A stretch of DNA of 64,000 bases from Anisus vortex (GCA_949126835.1 OX421507.1:11397400-11461399), one strand, 5' to 3'; counted from the stretch's first letter, positions 12,430 to 25,000 are shown. A program made the numbers and translations. Notes: generated by a model from the sequence alone, not told the origin.

Positions 12430-12640
12430 GTAGTAAACTTAAGTATCTCGTAAGACCAGATTGATCATGAAGCAGCGTTCACCAGTTTCTGCTGTGGCCA
12501 CGGCATACTAGGTGATTGTGTGGTAAGCACTATGCACAGCCGCCTTTACTCTACCCCAACTAAGGTCAGGTACCCGTCAGAGCTGGGTAGACTATGGGAC
12601 ACCCTTAAGACCCGGGAACAAATTCTAGCCTTGACTAGAA
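12430..12640 (-). mobile_element. tRNA-derived SINE (family A), head-truncated
   Basis: The body is clear: GAAGCAGCGTTCACCAGTTT, GTGGCCACGGCATACTAGG, CCGCCTTTACTCTACCCCAA and CAGAGCTGGGTAGACT. Homology stops near ATTCTAGCCTTGACTAG before the B box, so the tRNA-like head is missing. A degraded AGTAAACTTAAGTA tail lies at the low-coordinate end. Confidence 0.85.
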
Positions 12641-12724
12641 GTCGAAACAAAGATTGAACAACTGTGCTTGGTTTGAACATAAAATCTAAGTGTTTTGTTT
12701 TTGTCGTTGTATTTACAAAAACAA

Positions 12725-13361
12725 AACATCACTAAATAACATCACTAAATAGCATCACTAAATAACATCACTAAATAGCATAATTAAATAACATCACTAA
12801 ATAACATCACTAAATAACATCACTAAATAGCATCACTAAATAGAATCACTAAATCGCATCACTAAATAACATCACTAAATAGCATCACTAAAAACATTAC
12901 TAAATAACATCACTAAATAACATCACTAAATAACATCACTAAATAACATCACTAAATAACATCACTAAATAACATCACTAAAAAGCATCACTAAATAACA
13001 TCACTAAATAACATCACTAAATAGCATCACAAAAAAACATAACTAAATAACATCACTAAATAACATCACTAAATCACATCACTAAATAACATCACTAAAT
13101 AACATCACTAAATAACATCACTAAATAACATCACTAAATAACATCACTAAATAACATCACTAAATACCATCACTAAATAGCATCCCTAAATAACATCCCT
13201 AAATAACATCACTAAATAACATCACTAAATAACATCACTAAATAACATCACTAAATAACATCACTAAATAACATCACTGAAAATATGACTAAATAACATC
13301 ACTAAATAACATCACTAAATAACATCACTAAATAACATCACTAAATAACATCACTAAATAA
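12725..13361. repeat. 13-bp (AACATCACTAAAT)n array
   Basis: About 48 units of AACATCACTAAAT with substitutions such as AGCATCACTAAAT, CATCCCTAAAT and a few 1-2 base indels. No open frame survives because stop codons recur in every frame. Confidence 0.97.
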
Positions 13362-13669
13362 GAAACAAGATCATCAAACAACATGACATAAAATAACATT
13401 AATAAATAAAAAAACATTTAAACTACAACATCACAACAACCAATCGCAAACTTTGTGTCTGAGGGGATGCCGCTCTGTGATTGGTCCAATTGCTGCATAA
13501 ATTTTCGCCCTTCCGGTAGTGACAGAAATATTTTTTTTTTAAACCCGCAAAACACTGAAATGTGGACCACGGTATCCTGTCTCCACAACAGTCTCATAGG
13601 ATCACCTGTAGATAAGGGGGTGGTGGTGGTGGTGGTGATCGGCCATTGACCAGACCCCAAAATCTCGAG

Positions 13670-14690
13670 AACCATTGCGCGAACCCATTATCCACCCGTT
13701 AGTTTAGCCACATTATCAACTGGGAACCGAATGCCACCTTTTGGAGGAGGTTTTTTTTTTTGTCCCGTTTTAAAGACTCTATGGGGGGCCCAGTATTGAA
13801 ATCGCCTCCCCTTTTAAGAGCCTTGCCCACCTAGTCCTCAGCCCGGGGCCCCCCTGATGGGCCTCATCTGTCGTGTCTGTGTAGTCTGGAGAAGAGATTA
13901 AAAAGGAAACACAATACGCGTTTTTTTTTTTTTGTGATGTTGTTGTGGTGTTCCTGAGAAGAGTTACCTTTTCATGATTGTCCCTCAAGCCGCCAAATCT
14001 ATCCCCCCCCCTCCCTCCCTGTTCCTCTCCTGCAGTATTAGCAGTAATTGAGCAGTGGTACAATGTTGACTCATGGCGCTGAGAGGAACAGGGGTTAAAA
14101 TTTGGGCGGATGGCGGCGGTGGAGAGTGTGGGCATCATAAAATGAATGGACGAAAACAGAATCAGATATACGTGGAAAGAGGGGGTGGGGGGGGGGGGGG
14201 TTCTGTGTGATGTTGTCTTAGCGACCTTTTTTTAACGCCTACAGAAAGATTGACTTAGTCTTAGAATATTATTATTTTTTTTGTTCATGAAATTTGAGGG
14301 CAGGGTGCATGCTTGGAGCACACTAACAAATAGGGAAAATATAAGTGAAATAACTCCCTAGGAAGTAGGCCTAAATAAGTAGCCTAAGTAATAAATGGTG
14401 TAAGTGTACGTAATTTCTTTTTTTGAAATTACAAGATTTTTCCCCGATTGACTAGCCGCAAGTGTAAGCCTCTAAGTGGTGACGTCATGATTTTATTTTC
14501 CTTTTAAATCGCACAGGTCACGTGTTAGGGCAACTTTTTAATTTATTATAGTGGTATCGAGTGCCTGAATTGGCACATCGTAAATATGCGGCCATGAGGG
14601 TTCACACGGACAGGCACGCACGATAACTGACCAGCGGCGCCTCCTAATTTTGTTATCGCCTCGCTGATAACACGTCAGTGTTGATCTAGG
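13670..14690. other. Anonymous sequence with possible GATA-rich regulatory block
   Basis: No exon or transposon is evident. Near 14625-14690 lies a less repetitive stretch with clustered GATAA/TTATC motifs (ACGATAACTG, TGTTATCGCC, GCTGATAACACG) and ACACGTCAG. Such clusters can mark a regulatory element but also occur by chance. Confidence 0.35.
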
Positions 14691-14750
14691 ATTGTGATTG
14701 TAGTGATTGTGATTGTAGTAATTGTGATTGTGGTAATTGTGTTTAAATAA
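14690..14750. repeat. 15-bp ATTGTGATTGTAGTG repeat
   Basis: Three to four short units of ATTGTGATTGTAGTA/G, slightly diverged. Confidence 0.8.
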
Positions 14751-14824
14751 GTTTACATTGATTGTATTGGTCTTAGGTTTTATTAAACGTATCGCAAAAT
14801 TACAACGTTACATAACAACATAAA

Positions 14825-15298
14825 AGCTTTACATTACAGCGTTACATTACAACATTACATTACAGCATTGCATTACAGCATTACATTACAACATTACAGT
14901 ACAACATTACAGTACAACATTACATTACAACATTACATTACAACATTACATTACAACATTACATTACAACATTACATTACAACATTACATTACAACATTA
15001 CATTACAACATTACATTACAGCATTACATTACAACATTACATTACAACATTACAGTACAACATTACATTACAACATTACATTACAACATTACATTACAAC
15101 ATTACAGTACAACATTACATTACAACATTACATTACAACATTACATTACAACATTACATTACAACATTACATTACAACATTACATTACAACATTACATTA
15201 CAACATTACATTACAACATTACATTACAACATTACATTACAACATTACATTACAACATTTCATTACAAAATTTCATTACAACAGTACATTACAACAAT
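14825..15298. repeat. 13-bp (CATTACATTACAA)n array
   Basis: About 36 units of CATTACATTACAA, some with CAGTACAA or CAGCATTA. Three units (39 bp) happen to avoid stops and encode a 13-residue repeat, giving a long open frame without coding meaning. Its period equals that of the unrelated array at 12725. Confidence 0.97.
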
Positions 15299-15959
15299 AC
15301 TTTATACCATTAAAGATATAAAGCAACACGATAATACTGGATATCAGGTTCAGTGTAGGCCAACTTGTGTAGGCCTACTTACTGTTTCAACGTCACTAAG
15401 TGGAAGATAAAAAGAGATGGATGGCTGACGTTTCGATGGATCATACAACAGAAGGATAAAACACACAAACCAGAACAAACAAAAATAATCTTTATAACAT
15501 AAAACACAACTTTTAATGTCATTTTTGTGGTGGTTTATTGATCACAGGCTATGTGTGTTTTGTGGCATATCTCTATTAAAACGTGAACATCTGAGGAAGA
15601 TGTTTGGACTTAGAGTAAGCCACACAGAACCGAGTCAAAGAGAGCAGAAATAGAAGAAAAAAAAGGCTAAGAGCTTATCTAGTCCGGCTCACTGATCAAA
15701 GCGGGAGGCTTGCTAAAGTCTTCTGTATGGGGGGATAGAGCGCTGAAGGCTAAATGGAGGAATTGGGTGAGATTTCGGGTTCGGTAGGTTACAGTAGGCT
15801 ACACATAGAGTTAGTTTTTGGGGGGTATTTGGAAAATGGGTGGGGGGGGGGGTGTTCTCCGTGGGTGGGTCGAAGGTCACGGTACGATGAATCGATTTAT
15901 AATGAGGTCGATTGAATGGTGTGTTGGTAGGAGGGAGATAGGAAAGGTGGAGCACCCAG

Positions 15960-16430
15960 CTCTAATAATAAATAGCCTACAAATTACATTCTAAAATAAA
16001 ATTAGTATTTTCTATATATTCACATATTATACAAATAAAAGTAATGTTTAAATATAGGAATTATTAAGAAATTATATTATTCTGGTGAAAAAAAAAAAGG
16101 AATCTTATGGAGTTTGAAACATACAATCCTAGTTAATTTAAGAGAAAAAAAACAAACTTAGATCTATGTAGAAAAACATAGGTTTGCCAGACTGGACGAT
16201 AAACAGCGCAACTCTTGTCAGCGATATAATATTATATATTTAGTTTGTTAATATAATGCCCAATGAAAAACAAAAAAGTCCACCGTGCAAGCTCCGTCCA
16301 CCGCCTATGTCTGATGTTTTAAGAGTTCTTCTACCCAATGTTACATCGTGCACCTCTGCCCCCACACCCTCTGTCAATTTATATATGTAAACTAAAGTTA
16401 AAATAGCCCATTAGGGGGAGGGGGCTCAGG
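15960..16430. other. Anonymous AT-rich sequence
   Basis: I see no exon, element or array here. Confidence 0.6.
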
Positions 16431-16507
16431 CGGGTGATTTGGGGGGAGGGAGGGGGCATTTTGTTAAAGGGCAGGAAAATACCTCGGCGATTAATCAACA
16501 CCAGCAT

Positions 16508-17520
16508 TTATGTCCGTATGTGTGTGTGTGTATGTGTGTGTATGTCTGTGTGTGTGTATGTGTGTGTGTGTATGTGTGTGTGTGTGCGTATGTGTGTATA
16601 AGTGTATGTGTGTGTGTCTGTGTGTGTGTGCGTATGTGTGTATGTGTGTGTGTATGTGCGTGTGTGCGTATGTGTGTATGTGTGTGTATGTGTGTGTGTG
16701 TGCGTATGTGCGTATGTGTGTGAGTCTGTGTGTGTGTGCGTATATGTGTATGTGTGTGTGTCTGTGTGTGTGTGCGTATGTGTGTGTGTATGTGTGTGTG
16801 TGCGTATGTGTGTATGTGTGTGTATGTGTGTGCGTATGTGCGTATGTGTGTGTATGTGTGTGTGTGCGTATGTGTGTATGTGTGTGTGTGTATGTGCGTG
16901 TGTGCGTATGTGTGTGTATGTGTGTGTGTGTGCGTATGTGCGTATGTGTGTGAGTCTGTGTGTGTGTGCGTATATGTGTATGTGTGTGTGTCTGTGTGTG
17001 TGTGTGCGTATGTGTGTGTGTATGTGTGTGTGTGCGTATGTGTGTATGTGTGTGTATGTGCGTGTGTGCGTATGTGTGTATGTGTGTGTATGTGTGTGTG
17101 TGCGTATGTGTGTGAGTCTGTGTGTGTGCGTATATGTGTATGTGTGTGTGTCTGTGTGTGTGTGTGTATGTGTGTGTGTGTATGTGCGTGTGTGCGTATG
17201 TGCGTATGTGTGTGAGTCTGCGTGTGTGTGCGTATGTGTGTATGTGTGTGAGTCTGTGTGTGTATGCGTATGTGTGTATGTGTGTGTGTGTATGTGCTTC
17301 TTTGCGTATGTGTGTATGTGTGTGTGTATGTGTGTGTGCGTATGTGTGCATGTGTGTGTCTGTGTGTGTGTGTATGTGTGTATGTATGTGTGTGTGTGTG
17401 CGTATGTGTGCATGTGTGTGTATGTGTGTGTGTATGTGTGTGTGTGTGTGTCTGTGTGTGTGTGTATGTGTGTATGTGTGTGTGTGTGTGCGTATGTGCG
17501 TATGTATGTGTGTGAGTATG
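16508..17520. repeat. ~1 kb compound GT/GTAT/GCGTAT repeat
   Basis: Alternating purine-pyrimidine sequence for about a kilobase: (TGTG)n interspersed with TATG, GCGTATG and GAGTCTG. A higher-order pattern is present, since GTGTGTGAGTCTGTGTG plus GCGTATATGTGTATG recurs near 16720, 16950, 17110 and 17215. The several long open frames (VCVCVC or THTHTH) are artefacts. Left-handed DNA potential is high. Confidence 0.95.
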
Positions 17521-18560
17521 TTTACAAAGGTTCCGCAATGAGGTTCTACATACCCATCTTGTGTTCAGGGAACTAAAAGGGTGGGGGGGGGGGGGGAGAT
17601 AGCCGTATTTGAATGGCCATGTTTTTTTTACGTACCTACTTCTTCCTCAACCGGGTACTGGGTTCGGCCCCCACCCCCCGCCACCCACACCCTGTCTCCA
17701 CAACCACCATCACTGGATTGCTTGCATGTAGGTTTTTAGATCATAAAAAAATGGATACCCCCGCCCCCTCCCGCCCCACACCTATTCTTGTCTTGAACCG
17801 TTTGGTTAATTCCCTCTTCTTCTTTTGATGTTAATTCTTAATTTCAGTTTGTGTATGTGTGGAGCGTGGGGGCGAGGATGGAGATTGGGGGGGGGGGAAG
17901 GGCAAATGTTTCATTGTGGACGAATCACATCCCCCACCCCCAATGGAATGTAGTGCATCCAGTGATGACTCTTTTGGTTCCACATTTTGAAAAACGCTAT
18001 TTAACTTTGAGAGAAATGTGGGCGGAGTTCGTTATATACATAAAATACCTTTTTTTTAACTGCAAAAAAAAAAGGAAACTTATGTTTACTATAGTAAGAC
18101 TTTATCACTAATCGTACAGTAAGTACTAAGGAGATCCTCTCTGTGTGGATCTATCATGGTGACAGTCTAAAGGTAAAAACCTGCTCTGAATAGTAACCTG
18201 GGCTTAGGAAATGAAAGACTAAAAATCCTTTAAAAGCAATCAAATGATTTTTTAAATATATTATATAGGCCTATTATAAAGTCTGTTCTTGTTGGTATTG
18301 TATTTTTTAAAGCTATGATCTGTGTGGGAAAATTGAAGATGTTAAAATCTCACAAACTGATAATGAAAATTTAAGAGGTACCCCCCCCCCCTTCCCATGT
18401 GCATCTCATATGAATGATACCTTTACCAAGTCTAAATTTGTGTTGCGGATCGTTCTGGATATAATAGATCTGTGAAATAATTTATCATTTTCATTTCAAT
18501 ACAAAAAAGTCTTACTTTGATGGAGCAGTTCTCAGAATTTCAGTCAGAAAAGCCATAGTC

Positions 18561-18843
18561 TATAGTCTATAATAAGATGGACCGCTTGCTTTGATATTTC
18601 TGCTATTTGATAACTTGAAACACTTAGTTTCGAAAATTCCGATCGCACTTCGTCCTCTAGACTTCCGGTTTAGTAATTCGCTATTTTCTAAATGGAAAAT
18701 TAATATTAAAATCGAAAGTTGTATATAGCGGAAACCATTAATGCAATCGTAGGAGCGTTGAAGTCATTCAAGACAGCCTTTTTGGTTGCGCACGGAAAAA
18801 AAAAGAAAAATAGAGCAAGCGGTCCGTCTTATTATAGTCTTTG
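18561..18843 (+). mobile_element. MITE family M1, complete copy
   Basis: A 280-base non-coding element has terminal inverted repeats of about 25 bases: CTATAATAAGATGGACCGCT at the left and AGCGGTCCGTCTTATTATAG at the right, matching with one mismatch. A second copy in the opposite orientation starts at 63772; the interiors share GGCTGTCTTGAATGACTTC, CTCCTACGATTGCATTAA and ATACAACTTTCGATTTTAAT. No target duplication is certain, so I do not assign a superfamily. Confidence 0.85.
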
Positions 18844-19105
18844 GAAAAACCAACAACGGATTAGTAGCCTCTGACTGAGATGCATGCTGGGATTAGTCAA
18901 ATCTTGGACATTAATTCTGGAGTGAAGGCACTGTGTGGCTGCCGTTGAGATTTTTTTTTTTAAAAGGGAATGTGGGTTCCATGACTAGTTAGCAAGTTTC
19001 TCCTCAGTTTCCCTCTCTCCGTTTCCACATTGGCGAATTGTGGATCTTAGTTTGGGTTGAAGCGTTAAAACAAAGGGAGCGAGAGGTAAAGTATCCCTTT
19101 TCCTT

Positions 19106-19290
19106 ATTACTTCTTTCTCTCTCTCTCTATCTCTCTCTCTCTATCTCTCTCTTTTTCTATCTCTCTTTCTCTCACTTTCTCTCGCTCTTTCTCTTTCTCT
19201 CTTTCTCTCTCTCTATCTCTCTCTCTCTATCTCTCTCTCTTTCTCTCTCTCTTTCTTTCTTTCTTTCTCTCTTTTCTTTCTTTCTTCCTC
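19106..19290. repeat. (CT)n and (CTTT)n compound microsatellite
   Basis: About 185 bases of CT with ATCT and TTTC interruptions. Confidence 0.95.
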
Positions 19291-20306
19291 TCAATCCGCA
19301 TCTCAAACAACAGTAACCATATCATATCCAAGCAATAGTTTAAATGCGTAACAGTCAAAAGAATTGCACATCCTCTTCCTTCCCCTCCTTCTCACACCCC
19401 CAAATCACTTGTCCACCACCAATCCGCGTCAGAATTTCACACGCTTGGATTGTTGTTTTCTTAGCACTTAATTTCCAACACAATCTCCTGGACGCAATTA
19501 ATTTACAGTACTTCCACTCACCCTCCACATAGTTCTATAAAACACCCTCGAGATTTTAATTTCAAGAAATCTCAGATGCAAAAAAAACAAAAGTGGGAGA
19601 ATACAATCAAATGTCTGGACGTGTCCAAGAGAGGACCTGTACATCAACATGGTTCCAGATTTTAAAAAAAAAACTCATGGAAATCGCAGAAGTGAAACCT
19701 TGACAAATTTACCACTCGGTTTTACCACCATTTGGCCCGCATGCGCCCCATCATTAATATAAAAAAAAAGTCCCTACACGCCCTCACCCCCCCCCTCTCC
19801 CAATCTTCGTGAGTGGCTGTTGCAATCAAAGGCAGGGACGCGAAAGATAACATTTAATTATAACACGTCGGAGATAACGGGTTATAAATTGTTATCATAA
19901 TGTTAGCACTTTGTTCGGGCTTGTTGACAGCGGAAATCTTAGCGACTCGACTTTTAACAAACAGGTTGACCCTTTAGCATCTGTTACGTAATTAAACGTG
20001 TTACTTCTGGAACAATTCTTGCTCGTGGAAAAAAAAAAAAGAAAAGAAAAATGAAAGAAATGTAGAACGTATTAACACGTTTTTATGACTTCCGGAAGAA
20101 TGCTGGCGCTGAGTTAAGCGACGCTTAGATATATGATTCATGAAATCCATTTAACTTTCGGATCAAAACCCATAAATTATTGTGGTCAAGTTCGCATCGA
20201 GCATGCTATACGTGGTAGTATGGTGAGTCGCGCTATACCATGAATGACCGACAATGTCAGTTGTGGTCTTGTGGTAAAGAGGTGTATCATCGAAACTAAG
20301 GTCTAG

Positions 20307-20308
<2 letters not shown>

Positions 20309-20344
<36 letters not shown>
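20309..20344. repeat. Poly(A) run
   Basis: About 35 uninterrupted A. No element is recognisable upstream, so this is not assigned as a retroposon tail. Confidence 0.9.
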
Positions 20345-20345
<1 letters not shown>

Positions 20346-20633
20346 ACAGTATGTTACCATTTGAGTCATATAGAAGGTAATCACAACACCATAAGACCTC
20401 CAATTGGTGTTTATGCTACACTAAATGCTTATTGGATAAATGATGTAGGCCTATAAGATTTAGATGTAAAGATTACAAAGGACAGCAAACTAGCACCATG
20501 CAATCTGCGGTTTTTGTTTGGTTTACTTTTATGTTTTAGAAATGTAACAGCATTAAAACATGACTGCAACTATGTATTTAATCAATTTTTATTTGCTTAT
20601 CTTGGGAATAAAGCGAGAACGTACATTTCTTGG

Positions 20634-20772
20634 AACTTAGAGCTAAAACTCAATGTTCTTAGGGTATAGAGCTAAAACTCTAATTTGTCTGGGAGCAGAG
20701 CTCAAACATACTTTTTTTTTAAAGGGCATAGAACTAATATTTACTTTTCTAAGGGCATAAAGCTAGAACTTA
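20634..20772. repeat. Degenerate ~40-bp repeat
   Basis: Four diverged units with the core AGAGCTAAAACTC/AATTTTCTTAGGGCATA. Spacing is about 35-45 bases. Confidence 0.6.
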
Positions 20773-21227
20773 TTTATATGGGAAATTCAAATTAATATTT
20801 TCTTTTGTTTGTTTAAATACGTTTATTCCCTTATAATAAGGGGGAAATTCGCCCCCCCCCCCCCCCCAAGTAGCTGGAGAAGCATCCCCCCCCTCCCCAA
20901 ACCCGGCTTCTACCATTACGATCCCATGTCGATCCCTGTAAGAATCCCATTTGTATGTCGTGGGCGCATAACAATAAACGTTGACTATTGGGATGCGGTT
21001 GAAAAGGGGGGGGGGGGCAGTTTGGTAGAAAAAAGTAGTGGCCAGATAAATGTAAGTTTGAATAGCGCCCTCTAATGTGGAGCTTAGAATTTTTTGTCCA
21101 GCAACGTCGGGCACAATGACCAGTTGGGCAAAAGATAACCTCTGTCCTTTTTTTTCCCTCGCTCTCTTGGGCGCTTTTTTTTTGTTTGGCGGTGGTGATG
21201 GTGGTGAGGCGAGGGGGGGGGACGTCG

Positions 21228-21360
21228 ATGGGGCTGGGCGTCATCACTCGTGTCACGGGCGATGCATTAATTGCCCTATAATTTTCGCCCAATTAGCCGA
21301 CTCTGGCTCGCTGGAAGCCGGCGCGCGCCTCGGCATGCAAATCAGGTGGTACCATCGAGT
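21228..21360. promoter_or_regulatory. Candidate transcription-factor-site cluster
   Basis: A non-repetitive, CpG-containing block holds GCATTAATTGCC and CCCAATTAGCC (homeodomain-type ATTA cores), the octamer ATGCAAAT (POU-type) at about 21335 and CAGGTG (E-box) directly after it. It stands out from flanks rich in poly(G) and simple repeats. No open frame or splice signals fit it as an exon. The regulatory role is inferred from motif density alone. Confidence 0.35.
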
Positions 21361-21939
21361 TGGGAGGGGGTAGGGTTGGCGATGGAGGGGGGTGGGGTGA
21401 CGTGGTGGGGTCCGGTGCGAGGGTTCATATGTTAGAGTGTATGGGGGAGAATCGGCTCCATTGTCGGGCGCTAGCATTTTGGGACATTCCTGAAGTCTAT
21501 TAGCAGCATAATGTTATCTTGGAAGTCGGCCAAAGCCGTAATTACTACTAAAAATAAAAAAACCGCACCACAATATGTATTTTTCCGATTTAGTTAGGTG
21601 ATTTTTGGCTGCTGTAACCTTCTGTGGGGTTGCTGAATGTTGTGTGCGTGTTGCTTTCTCTGCTGTTGACGACAGAACCTATTTCTGACGTATCGTTGTA
21701 GTTTTTTATGTTGCTGTTTTGTTGATTTTTTTTTTGGGGGGGGGGGTTTTGCTTGGTCTTGATGGGGTGTCTTTGTGTTGACAGTAGAGGCTCTGGGGCA
21801 TCGTGCTGAACATAATCCCATAGTTTGTTGTGGAGACTGGTGATCGCTGGTTCACTGTGCATTACTTCACTAATCACAGACCCACGAAGAAAAGAATGAC
21901 ACTGTCGATTTCGGAAATATGGACTTGTGTTAGTATACT

Positions 21940-24528
21940 ATAGGTTCTCAACGGGGGCGATATCGCCCCCCCCCCCCTCCACCCGGGGGGTGGCGTTAAG
22001 CTTTACGGAGGCGCTGAAGTTCACGGGGGCGATTGGGGGCGGTTAAGGGCAAGTGTGCAATACAAACGTACCTCATATAATTTGAACACCTCAGCTATTT
22101 GAATCGATTAGTTTTTGGATGAAATGTGATGTAATCGCAAATGCTGCTAAATATCTGTTCCCCAAAAGTGGGCCTACATATTATTATACTAATAAGAGAA
22201 AGGAATCGCAATGACTTTCCAAGAAGCATGGGCAAGTATGGTGAGCGGTCGGCTGGTGCTGTCAAGTTGCGGATTCAATTCCTGTTACAGAACGATCCCC
22301 CGTCGCCCTACATCTTCGAATATTAATGATATATTGATCTCAGTATAACTGAGACGAGAAAGAATTTATTTACGGTATATTCATTTCTATACGAATAGTA
22401 TTATCGTTAAAGCTGAATAGATACGTAGTAATCATACAAACTGGGTAGTTAACTTAATGTTTAAAAATATACATATAACTTCTTTAGTCATATAATATTT
22501 ATATAATTTTTAAATACTTTTTACAGTTCGATCCTTTCAAAGTTATAAATTGTAAGCCAATTTTTTTTAACAAAAGTAAAAAAATTATAAATATTATTAA
22601 TATTAGCTCAAATGGAACTGGTTAATTATCTCCCTTCAATTAAAAATGTTTCCATATTTGATTCAATAGTGATGCCAAGCAAGGTCTGTTTTCTAATATA
22701 ACAAATATTACTGATAATTATTACTTCTTTATATAAATTTAATTAGAGGATTTAAAAAATTTACGTTAAACAGTTGTAAATAAACATTTCCTACATTTTA
22801 AACATTAATAATTACAGAAATTACTAAAATAATATACTGCTATTAATTAAGTCTCTTATATTTCTAAATTAAAAAGGAAAAAAAAATTGTTTTAGAATTA
22901 ATAATATTTATGTTTAATTAAAGAATATGAGCATAAAAACTTGTTTAAATGTAATTAGTCTGTATCAATTAATGAACGGTCAAGAGTAGGTGGCCTTTTT
23001 GTATGCTTAAAAATGCTTTGATGTGCAATAAAATCTGTTCACAGGTGTAAGTTGAACCGAAAGTTGAAAGTAAAGGAGCGAATGCCTAGCAGTTGAGAAT
23101 AGTAGAATACTTTCCCAAGCAGCTACCTTCCAGATTGTTTTCCACAAATGGGCACATTTGGATGCCCATTTTTTAATGTTTAAACTTCAACTTGCTCCAT
23201 TTTTAAATCGCCAATATTCCCCCTCTTAAAAAAAGATCTACATCTAAAAAAGTTTTAGTAATATCAAACCAGTTAGGCTTGGTGTGGTATGAAAAGAGGA
23301 GTCCATGAATTTGAAAGTCTTGCGTTTGATTAGAAAACTCCGCCTTGAGTGCTTGGATGTACTTCTGGAAAGCCCAACTATCTATCTTAATATATTCTTT
23401 AACATAGGGATGCACATATAATTCAAATGTTTTCAAATTGATTAATCAAAATATGTCCAGTTTCAATGCAAATCTATTCCAGTGGTCCTTGTAAATGCAA
23501 GTTGAACTCACTGAGATGTGTCAGAAACATCGGCTTCAACAGTCAGTTTTCCTTTTTCAGAACCGGAATATGTTGTTGTTGCTTTTATCAACAAAAAACA
23601 CCTCTCTCGCGTGCCATTAAAAATCGCTCTGCGAGCCAAGTTTGGATAATATTTAGTTACTAAAAGTCTTGGTGATTGTCTGTATCGCTCAATACAATAT
23701 TACAACAGTTAACAAATAAGTAATGCATTCAATGATTTTTTTATACAGCTTTGCATTGATACCTTAAATTAATGTATTATTATTATTATTATTATTAATA
23801 TTTGTATTACTATTTTTGTCTCAATATAATATTTTATTGTTTGCCAATGTTATAATTTTCTAGATAGGACCTATGTCTTTCACTATGCCTGTATTGTACT
23901 TTAATGTACTATGTGGCACAATAAATATTGTTCATTGACGAGGACTACAAGTGATTGCTACTGCACACAGAGGTGCGTTGGTTAGCAAAAGATGACTGTT
24001 TAAATATAATGTATGGGACTTGGATTCGGTGCTCGAGTTTTTGAAAAGCAAATGCGATTCTTTGGGAGAAAATCAATCAATTTTTATTGGTCTGTGAGTT
24101 TTGGCAACAATTTTGCATTGCATTCTTATCACCCACTTATGTGGAAAGTGGATTTTATGCTAGTACCATTTGGTTGTCAAAAAACAACAACAAGACAAGC
24201 TGCAAATAGTATAGCGTGGGGACCTAAAGCTTTTGCTATCAAAACTGAAACAAATATAGACAAATTACTAGCAACACACCAGGCAAACGATTCACATTAA
24301 TATTGATTTTTTTCAAGCCTCTTGTTTAGGTAATTTTTTGATCTATTAATTCTTAAAATATGTTTCCTTTTCAGTTTTTTTTTTTTTAATAATAAATAAG
24401 CACAGAAATCTAATCGGCCTAAAAAAAAATGCGGAAACTATATTGACCCTTTAACTTCTCGAGAGGTGGGGGTTGTGGACGCTAAAACAAGTTAGGGGGC
24501 GGTGAGCCGAAAAAGGTTGAAAACCTAT
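21940..24528. mobile_element. Decayed hAT-like element (putative)
   Basis: The left end TAGGTTCTCAACGGGGGCGA and the right end (reverse complement TAGGTTTTCAACCTTTTTCG) form a short inverted repeat of the (C/T)AGG-TTCTCAAC type common in hAT transposons. Both subterminal regions are G/C-rich (TATCGCCCCC at the left, TTAGGGGGCGGTGAGCC at the right), whereas the 2.3 kb interior is AT-rich and partly shared with 176-960. Only small broken frames remain (for example 23203-23436 minus and 24013-24300 plus), and I cannot match them to a transposase. No clean 8-bp target duplication is seen, so the boundaries are tentative. Confidence 0.45.
22412..23500. repeat. Decayed dispersed repeat, copy 2
   Basis: Homologous to 176-960, with an extra block at about 22800-23130. 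The minus-strand frame at 23203-23436 (77 residues, starting from a non-ATG codon) is the longest remnant; it includes KIDSWAFQKYIQALKAEF and SYHTKPNWFDITKTF. The shared peptide with copy 1 implies both come from a coding element. Confidence 0.7.
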
Positions 24529-24734
24529 GTAGTAGACCCTATCTGGATTTGAAACCTCAGTCCTATGTATGGTACAGTTAGGCAGAGGTCGGCAGTTTCC
24601 TTGCACAGAACATGCAAGAGGATTATGTAGATATCATAATGTACAAGTGAAGATACTTTTATCCGATGTTAGGGACCTTCCAGAAGAAGGTTGTTTAGAT
24701 TCGTGGACCATCGACTTACAAACATCCACACACA

Positions 24735-25000
24735 TAAAGTAAAGTAAAGTACCCTTCGGACCAAACTGATCACAGGGCTGTTGAAGCAGCGTTCACCAGT
24801 TTCTGTGGCCACGGCATGCTAGGGGATGTGTGGCCAGCACAATGCCCAACCGCCTTTACTTTACCCACAACTAATGTCAGGTACCCATCAGACCTGGGTA
24901 GACTCAGGGACACCCTCAAGTCCTGGGAAAAACCTAGCCTCCACCAGAATTCGAACCCAGGACCTTCGGATTGCAAGCCGAACGCGCTGCCGGTCATACC
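24735..25000 (-). mobile_element. tRNA-derived SINE (family A), near full length
   Basis: One of the two best reference copies in the window, about 265 bases. On the minus strand it has a tRNA-like head with GCGCGTTCGGCTTGCAATCC, a B box GGGTTCGAATT, the body GGTGTCCCTGAGTCTACCCA, an internal GGGTAAAGTAAAGGCGG, then GTGCTGGCCACAC, TGCCGTGGCCACAGAAACTG, CAGTTTGGTCCGAAGGGTAC and a (TTTAC)n tail. CA-rich sequence on both sides (CCACACACATA and CCCACACATAC) may be a target duplication. Confidence 0.92.

Noticed and set aside
14868..15410. 180-codon HYNITLQHYITTL-type repeat protein
   Set aside because: Three 13-bp units happen to avoid stops; composition artefact.
16491..17576. Long open frames (up to 347 codons) on both strands
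   Set aside because: They are pure translation of the GT/CA repeat (THTHTH, VCVCVC), present in several frames at once.
24013..24300. 95-codon frame inside the hAT-like element
   Set aside because: No match to a transposase motif; neither strand gives a convincing family, so not called as a gene.
24950..24995. tRNA gene (intact B box)
   Set aside because: It is the head of a SINE: no closing acceptor stem, and the same sequence recurs with SINE bodies across the window.
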